Source: Sulfuricurvum sp. | GTDB taxonomy: Bacteria > Campylobacterota > Campylobacteria > Campylobacterales > Sulfurimonadaceae | DNA length: 64,000 bases | Direction of reading: 5' to 3' | Assembly: GCA_020721585.1 (NCBI GenBank) | Contig: DYMK01000001.1 | Coordinates: 1-64,000 of the forward strand | In this document: positions 35,623 to 45,164 of the stretch, one piece after another | Position numbering within the stretch: the stretch's first letter is position 1 | Layout: each line of letters opens with the position of its first letter | Notes under the pieces: model-generated | What the model was told of the DNA's origin: nothing | What the model saw: the letters and a program-made list of their open reading frames with translations, nothing else | Database searches by the model: none | Made by a program: the position numbers and the translations under genes

Positions 35623-37720
35623 CGATAAATGCCAGTGCGTAGGCGACAATGGTGGTAAAGGCAAATAAGTAGACGAAGTATTTAATTCCCCCCGCTTCAC
35701 GAGTGAAGACCACCGACGCTGCCAAACAAGGCAAATAGGTCATGATGACCACGATAAATGCCACCGCAGAGGGGAAGGGGATATTATCATGGATGGCAGA
35801 GGCAAGGGAGTGATTTTTGGCATCACTGCCCAGTGAGTACAAAACCCCCAACGTCGAAACGACGACCTCTTTGGCAGCGAGTCCACTTTGGAGGGCAACC
35901 GCCATTTTCCAATCAAATCCCAGTGGGGTAAAGGCAGGTTCGATGGCGTGACCGATTTGCCCCAAAAAGCTTTGGGAGAGCTGTTCTTGGGCGTAGTGAT
36001 TGCGCAAGCGTTGCTGTTGCGACTCTATGGTCGTGTGGGCTAATTGGACAGTGAGCTGATGCTGTACTGCGTCGTTGTGGGGATAGGTACTTAAAAACCA
36101 CACCAACATGGATGCCCCTGCGATGAAGGTTCCCGCTTTTTTGAGGTACATCATGGTTTTGGTCACGACCGTGTGCCAAATCAGCTTCCATGAGGGGAGG
36201 CGGTATTTGGGCATCTCCATGACAAAGGGTTCATCAATCCCTTGAAACGCAGTCATTTTGAGAATTTTGGCCAAAATTAGACCAATAATAGCTCCCAAAA
36301 TATAGATCGCAAAGAGGGCATTTCCCGCCATCTTGGAACCAAAAAATGCCCCCGTAAAGAGGACATAGACCGGCAATCGCGCCCCGCAACTCATAAATCC
36401 GATGATAAAAAGGGTGAGAAGTCGGTCACGGTCGTTTTTGAGAATACGCGCTGACATATACGCAGGAATCGAACACCCAAACCCCGTCACAAGGGGGATA
36501 AACGACTGCCCATGCAACCCAAATCGATGAAAAAAGCCATCGAGTAAAAACGCCACGCGGGACATATACCCCGTCGATTCCAGCAACGCAATCCCCACAA
36601 AGAGGATGACGATATTGGGGACAAACAGCACTACCGCCCCAACCCCTGAGATGACCCCATCGACCACCAATGACCGTATCGCATCATTGGGAATTGTGGA
36701 ACCAATGAGGGTACCAAACCACCCAAAAAACGCACTAATCCACTCCATGGGGATCGAACCAATCTCAAAGGTGAGCTGAAACAGTGACCACATAAAAAAC
36801 AAAAAGAGGGGGATCCCAAAAACAGGGTGGATGAGGATCGCGTCAATTTTTTCGGTGGTGCTTTTATGCTCGCTAGCGGTGGGTTTGACCTTGACCGTTT
36901 CGGCGATAACCCCGCGATTAAACGCCAAATATTCTTCGGCAAAAATCTCTTTAACATCGTCAGTATCGTGATGGAGGGCAAGGTGGTGATCGGCTTGGAT
37001 AAGGAGCGGTTGCAGTTCCGTCCAGAGGGGATTGTCGTGCAATACCCGATAGGTTTTTTTCTCTTGTTGTAAGAGGTTGATGGCAATATTGCGGTTGGAG
37101 ATGGTCGCTTTAAAATGGTGACGATCCAAATAGGCACTAAGGAGACCAATCTCCTCCTCCAACGCCTCACTAAAGATCAGTTTTTGCTCTTGTCGTGGGG
37201 TCTCATGCACCTGTATGACGCTGTCCATGAGGCTCTCCAGCCCTGTTTTGGCAGCAGCCGAGACGCGGATACAGGGGATGCCCAGCAGTTGGGAGAGATA
37301 CGAAGCGTTGATGAGGATCCCCTCTTTGTCCGCTTCATCGGACATATTGAGTGCTACAACGAGTTTTTTGCTCATGGTCATGAGTTCGGCGGTGAGTTGG
37401 AGATTTTTTTCCAAATTGGTGGAATCGACCACATTGATAATAAGATCATAAGGTTGCGTGGTCAAAAAAGTGTGGGTGACCCGCTCTTCGATCGAATAAT
37501 CGGTAAACGCATACGTTCCGGGCAAATCGACCACGGTGCAGTGATACCCTTCGTACTCAAAAAGGACTTCGGTTTTTTCAACGGTCACCCCGGTAAAATT
37601 GCCCACATGGAGTCGCGCATTTCCGATGGAGTTGATAAGCATACTTTTGCCCACATTGGGTTGACCCACTAAAGCGATGGTGAGTTTTTTACTTTCTACG
37701 TGGCACACATCAGGATTCAT
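35594..37720 (-). CDS. feoB: Ferrous iron transport protein B
   Basis: 708 residues. N-terminal G domain: G1 GQPNVGKSMLIN near residue 18, G2 region FTGVTVEK, G3 DLPGTYAFTDYS near 60, G4 NMSDEADKEG near 125. C-terminal permease with about ten helices, including GFGCSIPAYMSARIL near 425 and YLPCLAASVVFTREAGG near 665. It imports Fe2+ across the inner membrane. Its start overlaps feoA by 11 bases. Confidence 0.95.
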   Translation of the reverse strand: MNPDVCHVESKKLTIALVGQPNVGKSMLINSIGNARLHVGNFTGVTVEKTEVLFEYEGYHCTVVDLPGTYAFTDYSIEERVTHTFLTTQPYDLIINVVDSTNLEKNLQLTAELMTMSKKLVVALNMSDEADKEGILINASYLSQLLGIPCIRVSAAAKTGLESLMDSVIQVHETPRQEQKLIFSEALEEEIGLLSAYLDRHHFKATISNRNIAINLLQQEKKTYRVLHDNPLWTELQPLLIQADHHLALHHDTDDVKEIFAEEYLAFNRGVIAETVKVKPTASEHKSTTEKIDAILIHPVFGIPLFLFFMWSLFQLTFEIGSIPMEWISAFFGWFGTLIGSTIPNDAIRSLVVDGVISGVGAVVLFVPNIVILFVGIALLESTGYMSRVAFLLDGFFHRFGLHGQSFIPLVTGFGCSIPAYMSARILKNDRDRLLTLFIIGFMSCGARLPVYVLFTGAFFGSKMAGNALFAIYILGAIIGLILAKILKMTAFQGIDEPFVMEMPKYRLPSWKLIWHTVVTKTMMYLKKAGTFIAGASMLVWFLSTYPHNDAVQHQLTVQLAHTTIESQQQRLRNHYAQEQLSQSFLGQIGHAIEPAFTPLGFDWKMAVALQSGLAAKEVVVSTLGVLYSLGSDAKNHSLASAIHDNIPFPSAVAFIVVIMTYLPCLAASVVFTREAGGIKYFVYLFAFTTIVAYALAFIAYHLAILVG

Positions 37721-37955
37721 AAGTCACCTCGATGAGTTGCGCCTCTTCTTTGCGCAGGGCTAAACTCACATTCCCTATTTTGATCTCAAACGTACTTTTG
37801 GTGGGAGAACACTCTAGCATCTTAATCACCGACCCTTTCATCAATCCAAAGGAGATAAGCCGCTGTTTGAGAGAACCTGTCGCATTGTTTTTAACCACTT
37901 TACACACCCCTCCCCGTTCACAGGCACTGAGTAAGGTCATTGTTTGGTCATTCAT
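37710..37955 (-). CDS. feoA: Ferrous iron transport protein A
   Basis: 81 residues. SH3-like FeoA fold: LLSACERGGVCKVVKNN at the start, LKQRLISFGLMKGSVIKML near residue 30, FEIKIGNVSLALRKEEAQLIEV near 55. It is required for FeoB activity. It has an extended -10 and a Fur-box-like sequence upstream. Confidence 0.92.
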   Translation of the reverse strand: MNDQTMTLLSACERGGVCKVVKNNATGSLKQRLISFGLMKGSVIKMLECSPTKSTFEIKIGNVSLALRKEEAQLIEVTYES

Positions 37956-38278
37956 CCCTGTTCCCTAGTGTTGAAAAATTGTTTAGAATGGGCGTATTAT
38001 AGCACGTTTAATTGACACTCATTCTCAACTAAATCTCTTAATCTCCGAAGAACGTTGCACCCACTATAAGACCAAGCCCTAATACAAAGAAGATTTGGCG
38101 TAATGAAAAAAACGAGAGGCTAAATTATCGTCTTTTAGTAGCATACTTGATTTGGGTATAACATTTGGATGACGTTATAGTATGAGAGTGGTTCAAACAT
38201 ACTGCTTCTCCTTGACGCATAATGACTCCGACACTGCCATGGGCATAGGGGGAAAAGTGAAAAGAGCGCATTTTTGGG
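37956..38278. other. 323-base intergenic region
   Basis: The left part holds the feoAB promoter. The rest contains no convincing gene. One 48-codon frame on the minus strand (38125-38271, MRSFHFSPYAHGSVGVIMRQ...) lacks a ribosome site. Around 38209-38233 the sequence CCTTGACGCATAATGACTCC resembles the 3' end of the yoeB gene at about 38938, a possible toxin-gene remnant. Confidence 0.5.
37996..38030 (-). promoter_or_regulatory. feoAB promoter with Fur-box-like operator
   Basis: Minus-strand extended -10 TGCTATAAT (38004-37996), about 40 bases before the feoA ATG, with AGTTGAGAATGAGTGTCAAT (38030-38011) just upstream, which resembles a Fur site (GAGAATGAG core) overlapping where the polymerase would bind. 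Iron repression is expected for feo genes; the operator is a sequence resemblance only. Confidence 0.5.
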
Positions 38279-38614
38279 TTACGATTCCAATCCATTCATC
38301 CGTAGTATCTCAATCAGTTTCTCTTCACTTATATTTTCTATTTCTGTTTTAGAGTAAATACTCATCAAATAGAGATTATCTTCTCCGTCAAAATAGTAGT
38401 AAATAATCCGAAATCCACCCCTTTTCCCCGTGGGAATTGATGAGTTCGCCAATCGAATTTTATAACAGTGGGATGTAAGGGCGACTCCAGCGTATGGATT
38501 ATCGATGAGAGTTTCCCGAAGCTCTTTAAGATCATTGGGAAGATTTTTGTATTTTTTGTGGAGCCGTTTGACCTCTTTGGTAAACGATTCAAGGGCGTGT
38601 AGATTCAAGCTCAT
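38279..38614 (-). CDS. RelE/ParE-superfamily toxin
   Basis: 111 residues. Helix-helix-strand layout of RelE/ParE: FTKEVKRLHKKYKNLPNDLKE, YKIRLANSS with KRGGFRIIYYYF near residue 68, and LYLMSIYSKTEIENISEEKL at the end. The last pattern is common in RelE-like toxins that act on ribosome-bound mRNA, but the target is not certain. It overlaps its antitoxin gene by 26 bases and follows it, the usual type II order. Confidence 0.83.
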   Translation of the reverse strand: MSLNLHALESFTKEVKRLHKKYKNLPNDLKELRETLIDNPYAGVALTSHCYKIRLANSSIPTGKRGGFRIIYYYFDGEDNLYLMSIYSKTEIENISEEKLIEILRMNGLES

Positions 38615-38852
38615 CGATCAATTCATCCAGTGATTGGGTCGTCGTAGTGGTTTTGAGTTCTTTACACGAGGTATTAAAATGCTCATAAAAAAGTTTGGCT
38701 TTTTGTTCAGCAAGATACGATTTAATCGCTTCATAGATGATGTCAGTACGGTTGATAGAAAATTGCGTGGTCAATTCATCCATCTCTTCGATAAGATATT
38801 TAGGGAGACGTAACCCCACTTGCTGTTTTTCGAGTTGATTGAGAGAGTACAT
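38589..38852 (-). CDS. Ribbon-helix-helix antitoxin
   Basis: 87 residues from MYSLNQLEKQQVGLRLPKYL. An ATG at 38906 is in frame, but it lies within the -35 box of a perfect promoter, so the shorter start with AAGGGG upstream is right. QQVGLRLPKYLIEEMDELTTQ and NRTDIIYEAIKSYLAEQ form an RHH DNA-binding domain; the C-terminal tail (SLDELIDELESTRP) probably binds the toxin. It likely represses its own promoter. Confidence 0.85.
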   Translation of the reverse strand: MYSLNQLEKQQVGLRLPKYLIEEMDELTTQFSINRTDIIYEAIKSYLAEQKAKLFYEHFNTSCKELKTTTTTQSLDELIDELESTRP

Positions 38853-38877
38853 GAATGACCCCTTTTTGTTTGACAAT

Positions 38878-38906
38878 ATTATATATAATCGTTTGTCGTA
38901 TGTCAA
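38878..38906 (-). promoter_or_regulatory. Sigma-70 promoter of the RHH/RelE pair
   Basis: TTGACA (38906-38901), a 17-base spacer and TATAAT (38883-38878) on the minus strand: consensus at both boxes. The -10 lies in the palindrome ATTATATATAAT, a possible antitoxin operator. The start of transcription would be near 38871, 20 bases before the antitoxin ATG. Confidence 0.8.
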
Positions 38907-38944
38907 TCATACCCACCATAGTCATCCTCAATGAATTTCCTTGA

Positions 38945-39199
38945 CTAATAATGATCCCGACACTGTGCGATCAAAAGGGTTTCATTCTCCATAGCGTAAA
39001 CCAATCGGTGACGCTCATCTATCCGACGTGACCAAAAGCCTGAGAGTTGATGCTTAAGCGGTTCAGGCTTGCCAATCCCTTCACAAGGGTCGCGTTGAAT
39101 CTCTGCGATAAGTCGATTGATCCGCTTTAATACCGTTTTATCGGTGCTTTGCCAGTAGAGATAATCTTCCCATCCGTATGCGGAAAATTTAATGATCAT
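38945..39199 (-). CDS. yoeB: YoeB/Txe-family toxin
   Basis: 84 residues. The sequence follows YoeB closely: FSAYGWEDYLYWQSTDKTVL, RINRLIAEIQRDPCEGIGKPEPLKH, GFWSRRIDERHRLVYAMEN and the C-terminal QCRDHY with the catalytic His. YoeB cleaves mRNA at the ribosomal A site. Its ATG overlaps the stop of the upstream yefM gene. Confidence 0.93.
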   Translation of the reverse strand: MIIKFSAYGWEDYLYWQSTDKTVLKRINRLIAEIQRDPCEGIGKPEPLKHQLSGFWSRRIDERHRLVYAMENETLLIAQCRDHY

Positions 39200-39447
39200 G
39201 AAAGCAACTCGTGTATCTCTCCGCCCCCATTTTTGAGTTCTTTCACCGCATCCATCAACCGTTGCGCCCCTTGGGGATGGCGTAAAAGATAGGCACTCTC
39301 TTCAAGGGCGTGATAATCATCCAAAGACATAATCACCACAGGCTTTCCCCGTTGACTGGTCACTACCACGGGGGTATGATTGTCATTAACCTGCGCCATC
39401 ACGTGTGCCAAATTTTGTCGTGTATAACTGTAAGTTTGGGCTTCCAT
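39196..39447 (-). CDS. yefM: YefM/Phd-family antitoxin
   Basis: 83 residues. N-terminal Phd/YefM domain: YSYTRQNLAHVMAQVNDNHTPVVVTSQRGKPVVIMSLDDYHALEE; the C-terminal part (AVKELKNGGGEIHELL) would bind YoeB. AGAGGAG precedes the ATG. It is expected to repress its own promoter, and an inverted repeat surrounds the -10 box. Confidence 0.92.
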   Translation of the reverse strand: MEAQTYSYTRQNLAHVMAQVNDNHTPVVVTSQRGKPVVIMSLDDYHALEESAYLLRHPQGAQRLMDAVKELKNGGGEIHELLS

Positions 39448-39464
39448 TATCTTTCTCCTCTAAT

Positions 39465-39488
39465 CATTGTACAAAGTATAGCACAATG
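39465..39488 (-). promoter_or_regulatory. yefM-yoeB promoter and candidate operator
   Basis: Extended -10 TGCTATACT on the minus strand (39483-39475) lies inside the inverted repeat CATTGT / ACAATG (39465-39470 and 39483-39488), about 28 bases before the yefM ATG. The position suits autorepression by the antitoxin. Confidence 0.55.
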
Positions 39489-39490
39489 TT

Positions 39491-40066
39491 CTATTTATTC
39501 TCCGCATCGCTCAACGTCAGGCACAAAATCACTTTTTTGCGGTGTTGCGCCAAGGTTTCAACGGCTTCAGTAAGGGTGGAGCCGGTGGTCACAATATCAT
39601 CGACTAAGATCACCTCATCCTCTTTAAAGGGTTGATAAATAAATTTTCTGGGATTCAGCAACCGTTCTTGAACACTTTTTCCTGCATAAGTATAGGGATG
39701 TGAAGCACGTAGTTTGCCATACTGGGGGGTGATGGTAGGGGAATGAAGGGCATGATTTAAAATCGCCGTATGGGAATACCCTTTTTTGGCACGGTCATCG
39801 ACCCCCACAGAGGCGACACGCTGCGCATATCGCCACGTTTGGGCAAACATTTTGAACGAATTCTTCGCCAAAATCGAGTAGAGGTAGTAACCCACATCGG
39901 TATGCTTGGTGAGCAGTAGCGGTTCAATATCACTGTAAGGATAAAACGAGTAGACGGGAAGGGAACCTAAAATCGTTCGATGATGCCATTGAGGGGTGAG
40001 GTGGGTGCGTTGACACGAGGGGCAGATATGGAAGAGGCTAAAGCTCTCGCATAGCATACACCGCAT
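39491..40066 (-). CDS. ComF-like phosphoribosyltransferase
   Basis: 191 residues. N-terminal Cys pairs (MRCMLCESFSLFHICPSCQR) form a zinc-ribbon-like start as in ComF; the PRPP loop EVILVDDIVTTGSTLTEAVE is near residue 150. ComF proteins are needed for DNA uptake in competent bacteria, but the substrate is unknown. It lies directly after lepA (1-base gap). Confidence 0.85.
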   Translation of the reverse strand: MRCMLCESFSLFHICPSCQRTHLTPQWHHRTILGSLPVYSFYPYSDIEPLLLTKHTDVGYYLYSILAKNSFKMFAQTWRYAQRVASVGVDDRAKKGYSHTAILNHALHSPTITPQYGKLRASHPYTYAGKSVQERLLNPRKFIYQPFKEDEVILVDDIVTTGSTLTEAVETLAQHRKKVILCLTLSDAENK

Positions 40067-40067
40067 A

Positions 40068-41858
40068 TTAATCCATTTTAAGGACAGACATAAATGCTTC
40101 TTGAGGCAATTGGACTTTTCCGATCGCTTTCATCCGCTTTTTCCCCTCTTTTTGTTTATCAAGGAGTTTACGTTTACGGGAAATATCTCCCCCGTAACAT
40201 TTGGCAGTAACGTTTTTCCCCATCGATTTGACCGTCTCACGGGCGATAACACGGTTTCCGATGGAGGCTTGGATGGCGACTTCAAAAAGCTGACGGGGGA
40301 CAATCTCTTTCATGTTGGTCACCAATGCCCGTCCGCGCATATCCGCAGAGGTGCGAGGGACGATGACGCTTAGGGCATCGACCACTTCGCCTGCCACACG
40401 GACATCAAGTTTGACCAAATCCCCTTGGCGAAATTCAATGGGATCGTAATCGAAACTGGCGTACCCTTTGGAGGTCGATTTAAGTTTGTCGTAAAAATCA
40501 ACGACGATTTCATTCATCGGCATGACGTAGATGAGCATCACCCGTGTTTCGTTAAGATACTCCATCTTCTCTTGCATCCCCCGTTTGGTGGTCAAAAGGG
40601 TGATCACATTCCCCAAATAATCACTAGGAACAATCACGGTCGCACGAACGTAGGGTTCTTCGATTTTGTCGATGTGTTGCGGTTCGGGCAATTCACTGGG
40701 GTTTTGCACTTCGATCATCGTCCCATCGGTTTTATAGACTTTATAGATAACCGAAGGTGCTGTGGCGATAAGATCGAGATTAAACTCCCGTTCAAGACGC
40801 TCTTTGACCACCTCCATATGAAGCATCCCCAAGAAACCGACACGGAAACCAAATCCAAGGGCGATGGAGGTTTCAGGTTCGTAACTCAATGAGCTATCGT
40901 TCAGTTTGAGTTTATCAAGAGCATCCCGTACCGATTCAAACTCATCGGTATCGATGGGATAAAGTCCCGCAAAAACGAACGGTTTCGCCGGAGCATATTC
41001 CCCCACAGGTTCACGCGTGGGATTCCTCGCATCGGTAATCGTATCGCCCACACGAATCGTCCCTACCTCTTTGACCCCCAAAATCACGATACCAATTTCA
41101 CCGCTTTTAATGCTTTGGGTTTTTTGACGACGTAGCGGATGGGGATACATCAGCTCTAATACTTGATGATTGTCATCGTTGTGCATCAACTTGACCATCT
41201 GACCCATTTTGATCTCTCCATCAAAGACCCGCACCAACGCCATCGCCCCTTGATACGTATCAAACCACGAATCATAAATAATCGCTTTGGTCGTCGCACT
41301 AGGATCCCCCACGGGGGCGGGGATACGGTCTACAATCGCATCAATCAGCGTTCGGATACCTACTCCGGTCTTGGCGGAAATCATAATCGCATCGGTAGCA
41401 TCAATCCCGATGGTCGTTTCGATCTCTTCAGCGACCCGCTCGGGTTCGGCAGCGGGAAGGTCGATTTTATTGATGACGGGGATAAGGGTGAGATTGTTTT
41501 CCATTGCCATATAAACATTGGCGATGGTTTGGGCTTCAACCCCTTGGGCTGCATCGACAATCAATAAAGCACCATCCGAAGAGGCAAGTGACTTGGAGAC
41601 CTCATAACTAAAATCGACGTGACCCGGAGTATCGATCAGATTAAGAACGTAATGTTTCCCCTCTTTGACATAGTCCAAACGGACGCTTTGGGCTTTGATC
41701 GTAATACCACGCTCTTGTTCGATGTCCATCGTGTCCATCATCTGTTTGCTTAGTTCTCGGTCACTCACAGCACCACACTCTTGAATGATACGGTCGGCTA
41801 AGGTGCTTTTTCCGTGGTCGATATGGGCGATGATTGAAAAGTTGCGAATGTTATCCAT
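40068..41858 (-). CDS. lepA: Elongation factor 4
   Basis: 596 residues, full length. GTPase motifs: [14 protein letters not shown] near residue 10, [12 protein letters not shown] near 77, [13 protein letters not shown] near 131. LepA-specific C-terminal domain with [21 protein letters not shown] near 558. It acts on stalled or mistranslocated ribosomes. It has its own extended -10 promoter and is followed by the ComF-like gene. Confidence 0.96.
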   Translation of the reverse strand: MDNIRNFSIIAHIDHGKSTLADRIIQECGAVSDRELSKQMMDTMDIEQERGITIKAQSVRLDYVKEGKHYVLNLIDTPGHVDFSYEVSKSLASSDGALLIVDAAQGVEAQTIANVYMAMENNLTLIPVINKIDLPAAEPERVAEEIETTIGIDATDAIMISAKTGVGIRTLIDAIVDRIPAPVGDPSATTKAIIYDSWFDTYQGAMALVRVFDGEIKMGQMVKLMHNDDNHQVLELMYPHPLRRQKTQSIKSGEIGIVILGVKEVGTIRVGDTITDARNPTREPVGEYAPAKPFVFAGLYPIDTDEFESVRDALDKLKLNDSSLSYEPETSIALGFGFRVGFLGMLHMEVVKERLEREFNLDLIATAPSVIYKVYKTDGTMIEVQNPSELPEPQHIDKIEEPYVRATVIVPSDYLGNVITLLTTKRGMQEKMEYLNETRVMLIYVMPMNEIVVDFYDKLKSTSKGYASFDYDPIEFRQGDLVKLDVRVAGEVVDALSVIVPRTSADMRGRALVTNMKEIVPRQLFEVAIQASIGNRVIARETVKSMGKNVTAKCYGGDISRKRKLLDKQKEGKKRMKAIGKVQLPQEAFMSVLKMD

Positions 41859-41892
41859 TGGGTTAATTACTCGTTTGTTTTAGGTAAATGAC

Positions 41893-41901
41893 AGTATAAC
41901 A
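41893..41901 (-). promoter_or_regulatory. Candidate lepA promoter
   Basis: Extended -10 TGTTATACT on the minus strand, 35 bases before the lepA ATG, in the divergent gap with the polysaccharide operon. Confidence 0.5.
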
Positions 41902-41990
41902 AAGGGTTGCTTATACCCCGATGTAGCTAAAAAGGGGAGAATTCCCCCCTAAAAAAACCATTTTAATACTCCCTTTACTTCCTATTCACT

Positions 41991-43034
41991 ATGATTTCCC
42001 CCATGAATTGGATTATAGTACCTTTTATCGCTGTTATTGCCCTTGTGCTGCATTTTTTGCTCGTTCGGTATGCTCACGTTTTTGGGCTTGTCGACATCCC
42101 GAACAATCGAAGCATTCATGCGACCATTACCCCCCGTGTTGCGGGGGTCGCTATTTTTATCTCGGTCGCATTAAGCCATATACTCTTTAACTGGGACTAC
42201 CTAACCCACTACCCCTATCTCCATTTAGCCATTTTATTTGTCTTTTTGGTGGGGCTTTTTGATGATAAATACAATGCTGCCCCCAAGGTAAAATTTATGA
42301 TTATCGCCTTAGCCATTATTTTGGCGTACCAAGATGGGATCCAAATCACTCATTTAGGTCATTACTTTGGGTACGAAGCAGCCCTTCCATGGGTATTCAT
42401 TTTCCCTTTTACCTTGTTTGCTATTTCGGGTTTGACCAATGCGTTAAATCTTATTGATGGACTCGATGGGCTAGCGGGAAGTATTGCGATGGTCATATTG
42501 GGGACGTTTTTGACGCTTGGATGGTTGCATCATGACCTCTTTATGATCACCTTATCCTCCTCATTCATGGTGGCTTTAGCCGTTTTTTTAGCCTTTAATT
42601 GGCACCCTGCCAAAATTTTTATGGGGGACAGTGGCTCGTTAACACTGGGGTTTGTCATCTCTATTTTGGCAATTCAATCGCTTCACTACCTCTCCCCTAC
42701 CGCGGTATTATTTGTCGTAGCCATCCCCTTATTGGATACGTTTGTGGTAATGACCCGTCGCATTCAACGGGGAAAATCGGTTTTTTCTGCCGATAAAAAT
42801 CACTTCCACCATTTTCTGTATAAAATCAAACGGGATGTCCGTTTTAGTGTACTCCTCTTAGTCTCCCTTCAATTGGGGTTTTCTCTTATTGGATTTCAAT
42901 GTCAAAAAGAAGAAGATACCTTTGCACTCATCTCCTTTATCACCTTCTTTTTTGTGTTTCTCAACCTCTTTGACCAACGCCTTCGACGACGTAATGCGGT
43001 TTACAAATCACACCACACAAGGGAACCATCATGA
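41991..43034 (+). CDS. WecA/MraY-family glycosyl-1-phosphate transferase (priming enzyme)
   Basis: 347 residues, about ten membrane helices. Family motifs: VGLFDDKYNAAPKVKFM near residue 85, NALNLIDGLDGLAGS near 150, FNWHPAKIFMGDSGSLTLGF near 203 and DKNHFHHFLYKI near 265. It links a sugar-1-phosphate, probably GlcNAc-1-P or a related HexNAc-1-P, to undecaprenyl phosphate at the inner face of the membrane. Either ATG (41991 or 42003) could start; neither has a clear ribosome site. First gene of the 17-gene polysaccharide operon. Confidence 0.9.
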   Translation: MISPMNWIIVPFIAVIALVLHFLLVRYAHVFGLVDIPNNRSIHATITPRVAGVAIFISVALSHILFNWDYLTHYPYLHLAILFVFLVGLFDDKYNAAPKVKFMIIALAIILAYQDGIQITHLGHYFGYEAALPWVFIFPFTLFAISGLTNALNLIDGLDGLAGSIAMVILGTFLTLGWLHHDLFMITLSSSFMVALAVFLAFNWHPAKIFMGDSGSLTLGFVISILAIQSLHYLSPTAVLFVVAIPLLDTFVVMTRRIQRGKSVFSADKNHFHHFLYKIKRDVRFSVLLLVSLQLGFSLIGFQCQKEEDTFALISFITFFFVFLNLFDQRLRRRNAVYKSHHTREPS

Positions 43035-44050
43035 CCATTTTTGTCACAGGAGGGGCTGGATACATCGGTTCGCATATCTGCGTTGAGCTTTTGAGCATGG
43101 GGTATGAGGTAGTGGTGTACGATAATTTTTCCAACAGTTCTCACCAAGCCATTGCCCGTGTAGAGAGACTAACGGAGAAGAAAATCACCCTTATTGAAGG
43201 GGATATTCGCGATGAAGCAACCCTCACGCATGCCCTAAGAGGGTGCGATGCGGTGATCCATTTCGCAGGACTTAAAGCCGTCGGAGAATCGGTTGAGCAA
43301 CCCCTAGAATATTACGATAATAATTTTCAAGGGACATTGTGCCTACTGCGTGCGATGCGTGCCAATGGGATCAAAAAGTTGGTTTTTAGCTCCTCAGCTA
43401 CCGTCTATGGTGATCCCCACTATCTCCCCCTTGATGAATCTCATCCGCTGAGTGCTACAAATCCCTACGGCAAAACCAAACTCTTCATCGAAGAGCTATT
43501 ACGCGACCTGTATCACGCCGATCCCACGTGGCATATCCTCCTCTTGCGCTATTTTAACCCCGTTGGGGCGCATGAGAGTGGTCTCATCGGCGAAGATCCG
43601 CAAGGATTTCCCAATAATTTGCTCCCTTTTGTCGCCCAAGTAGCTGCCAAACAGCGTGAAAAAGTATTGGTCTTTGGGAGTGATTATCCCACTCCTGATG
43701 GGACGGGAGTACGTGATTATCTCCATGTGGTCGATTTAGCCCAAGGGCATATTAAAGCACTCCAAGCCCTCACAACCCCCCAATGTACCGCGATCAATTT
43801 GGGAACAGGGGTAGGCTATAGCGTACTGGAGGTCATCCACGCCTTTGAACGCGCCAGTAACCAACCCATCCCCTACACCCTTGTTCCCAGACGAGAGGGG
43901 GATATTGCGACGTGTTATGCTGACCCTACCCTTGCCCAAACGCTTTTGGGATGGAAAGCGCACCACACTTTGGAGACCATGTGCCATGACGCATGGAATT
44001 TTCAGTCCAAAAATCCCTCCGGCTATGAGAAGCTGGCTATAATACCGTAA
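43031..44050 (+). CDS. galE: UDP-glucose 4-epimerase family
   Basis: 339 residues. Extended SDR: NAD motif [16 protein letters not shown] at the N-terminus, [10 protein letters not shown] near residue 120, catalytic Tyr/Lys in [14 protein letters not shown] near 147, and [16 protein letters not shown] near 228. It interconverts UDP-Glc and UDP-Gal, possibly the N-acetyl forms. Start overlaps the WecA-like stop (ATGA). Confidence 0.9.
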   Translation: MTIFVTGGAGYIGSHICVELLSMGYEVVVYDNFSNSSHQAIARVERLTEKKITLIEGDIRDEATLTHALRGCDAVIHFAGLKAVGESVEQPLEYYDNNFQGTLCLLRAMRANGIKKLVFSSSATVYGDPHYLPLDESHPLSATNPYGKTKLFIEELLRDLYHADPTWHILLLRYFNPVGAHESGLIGEDPQGFPNNLLPFVAQVAAKQREKVLVFGSDYPTPDGTGVRDYLHVVDLAQGHIKALQALTTPQCTAINLGTGVGYSVLEVIHAFERASNQPIPYTLVPRREGDIATCYADPTLAQTLLGWKAHHTLETMCHDAWNFQSKNPSGYEKLAIIP

Positions 44051-44087
44051 AATATTTCAACCTAAAATAAGAAACAAGGAACGTAGC

Positions 44088-45164
44088 ATGGACAAAAACA
44101 GCACCATTTTCGTAGCGGGAGGGACAGGTCTTGTAGGGAGTGCCATTATCAAAAATCTTCTCAAAAGAGGCTATACGAATATTATTGCTAATTACAACAA
44201 ACGGGAAGTGTTTGTTGAGGGGGCGCATTACTACCCCCTTGATTTGACCAAACAACAAAACGTTGAATTTTTCTTTGAAACCTTTAAACCCGATTATGTT
44301 TTCTTTGCTGCTGCTAAGGTAGGAGGGATTATTGCCAACAACACCTATCGGGCTGAATTTATTTTCAGCAATTTGGTGATTCAAAATAATCTCATTGACA
44401 TTAGCTATAAACATAAGGTCAAAAAACTGCTCTTTTTGGGTTCAACGTGTATTTATCCCAAAAATTGCCCTCAACCCATGAAAGAGGAGTACCTCCTCAC
44501 CGATACGTTGGAATACACCAATGAACCCTACGCTATTGCCAAAATTGCGGGGATCAAAATGTGTGAAAGTTACAATCTCCAATACGGCACCAATTTTATT
44601 AGCGTTATGCCCACCAACCTCTATGGACCTAATGACAATTTTGATTTGGAAAAATCGCACGTACTTCCTGCCATGATCCGTAAAATTCATTTGGCAAAAC
44701 TCCTCCATGAGGGCAATACCCAAGCCGTCTTAGAGGATTTGCAATTGGATAATCGTGAAACGGCGTTGGGGTACCTCAAAGGATTTGGGGTCAGTAGTGA
44801 ACGTGTCGAAATATGGGGGAGTGGTAAGCCCATGCGCGAATTTCTCTGGTCTGAGGACATGGCCGATGCGTGTGTCTTTTTGATGGAAAATCGCAATTTC
44901 AGTGATACCTATCACACCACCACCGAGATTCGTAATACCCATATCAATATTGGGACGGGCATAGAAATTAGTATCCACGATTTGGCGCATACGATCCGTG
45001 AGATTGTGGGCTTTAAGGGGGAATTGTATTTTAATGCCGACAAACCCGATGGGACAATGCGTAAACTCACTGACCCTTCTAAACTTCACGCCCTTGGGTG
45101 GAAACACACCGTTGAACTTCAAGAAGGGATTCGTAAAATGTACGAATGGTACTGCGCACAATGA
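44088..45164 (+). CDS. fcl: GDP-L-fucose synthase-like epimerase/reductase
   Basis: 358 residues, longer than the usual 310-325. Extended SDR with [16 protein letters not shown] at the start, [19 protein letters not shown] near residue 75, [19 protein letters not shown] near 115, catalytic [13 protein letters not shown] near 145, and [18 protein letters not shown] near 245. These are Fcl marks: it would make GDP-L-fucose from GDP-4-keto-6-deoxymannose. The partner gmd is not in this window. Overlaps manC by ATGA. Confidence 0.85.
   Translation: MDKNSTIFVAGGTGLVGSAIIKNLLKRGYTNIIANYNKREVFVEGAHYYPLDLTKQQNVEFFFETFKPDYVFFAAAKVGGIIANNTYRAEFIFSNLVIQNNLIDISYKHKVKKLLFLGSTCIYPKNCPQPMKEEYLLTDTLEYTNEPYAIAKIAGIKMCESYNLQYGTNFISVMPTNLYGPNDNFDLEKSHVLPAMIRKIHLAKLLHEGNTQAVLEDLQLDNRETALGYLKGFGVSSERVEIWGSGKPMREFLWSEDMADACVFLMENRNFSDTYHTTTEIRNTHINIGTGIEISIHDLAHTIREIVGFKGELYFNADKPDGTMRKLTDPSKLHALGWKHTVELQEGIRKMYEWYCAQ

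Noticed and set aside
38853-38906. Longer RHH antitoxin start
   Set aside because: It would begin inside the consensus -35 box of the gene's own promoter.
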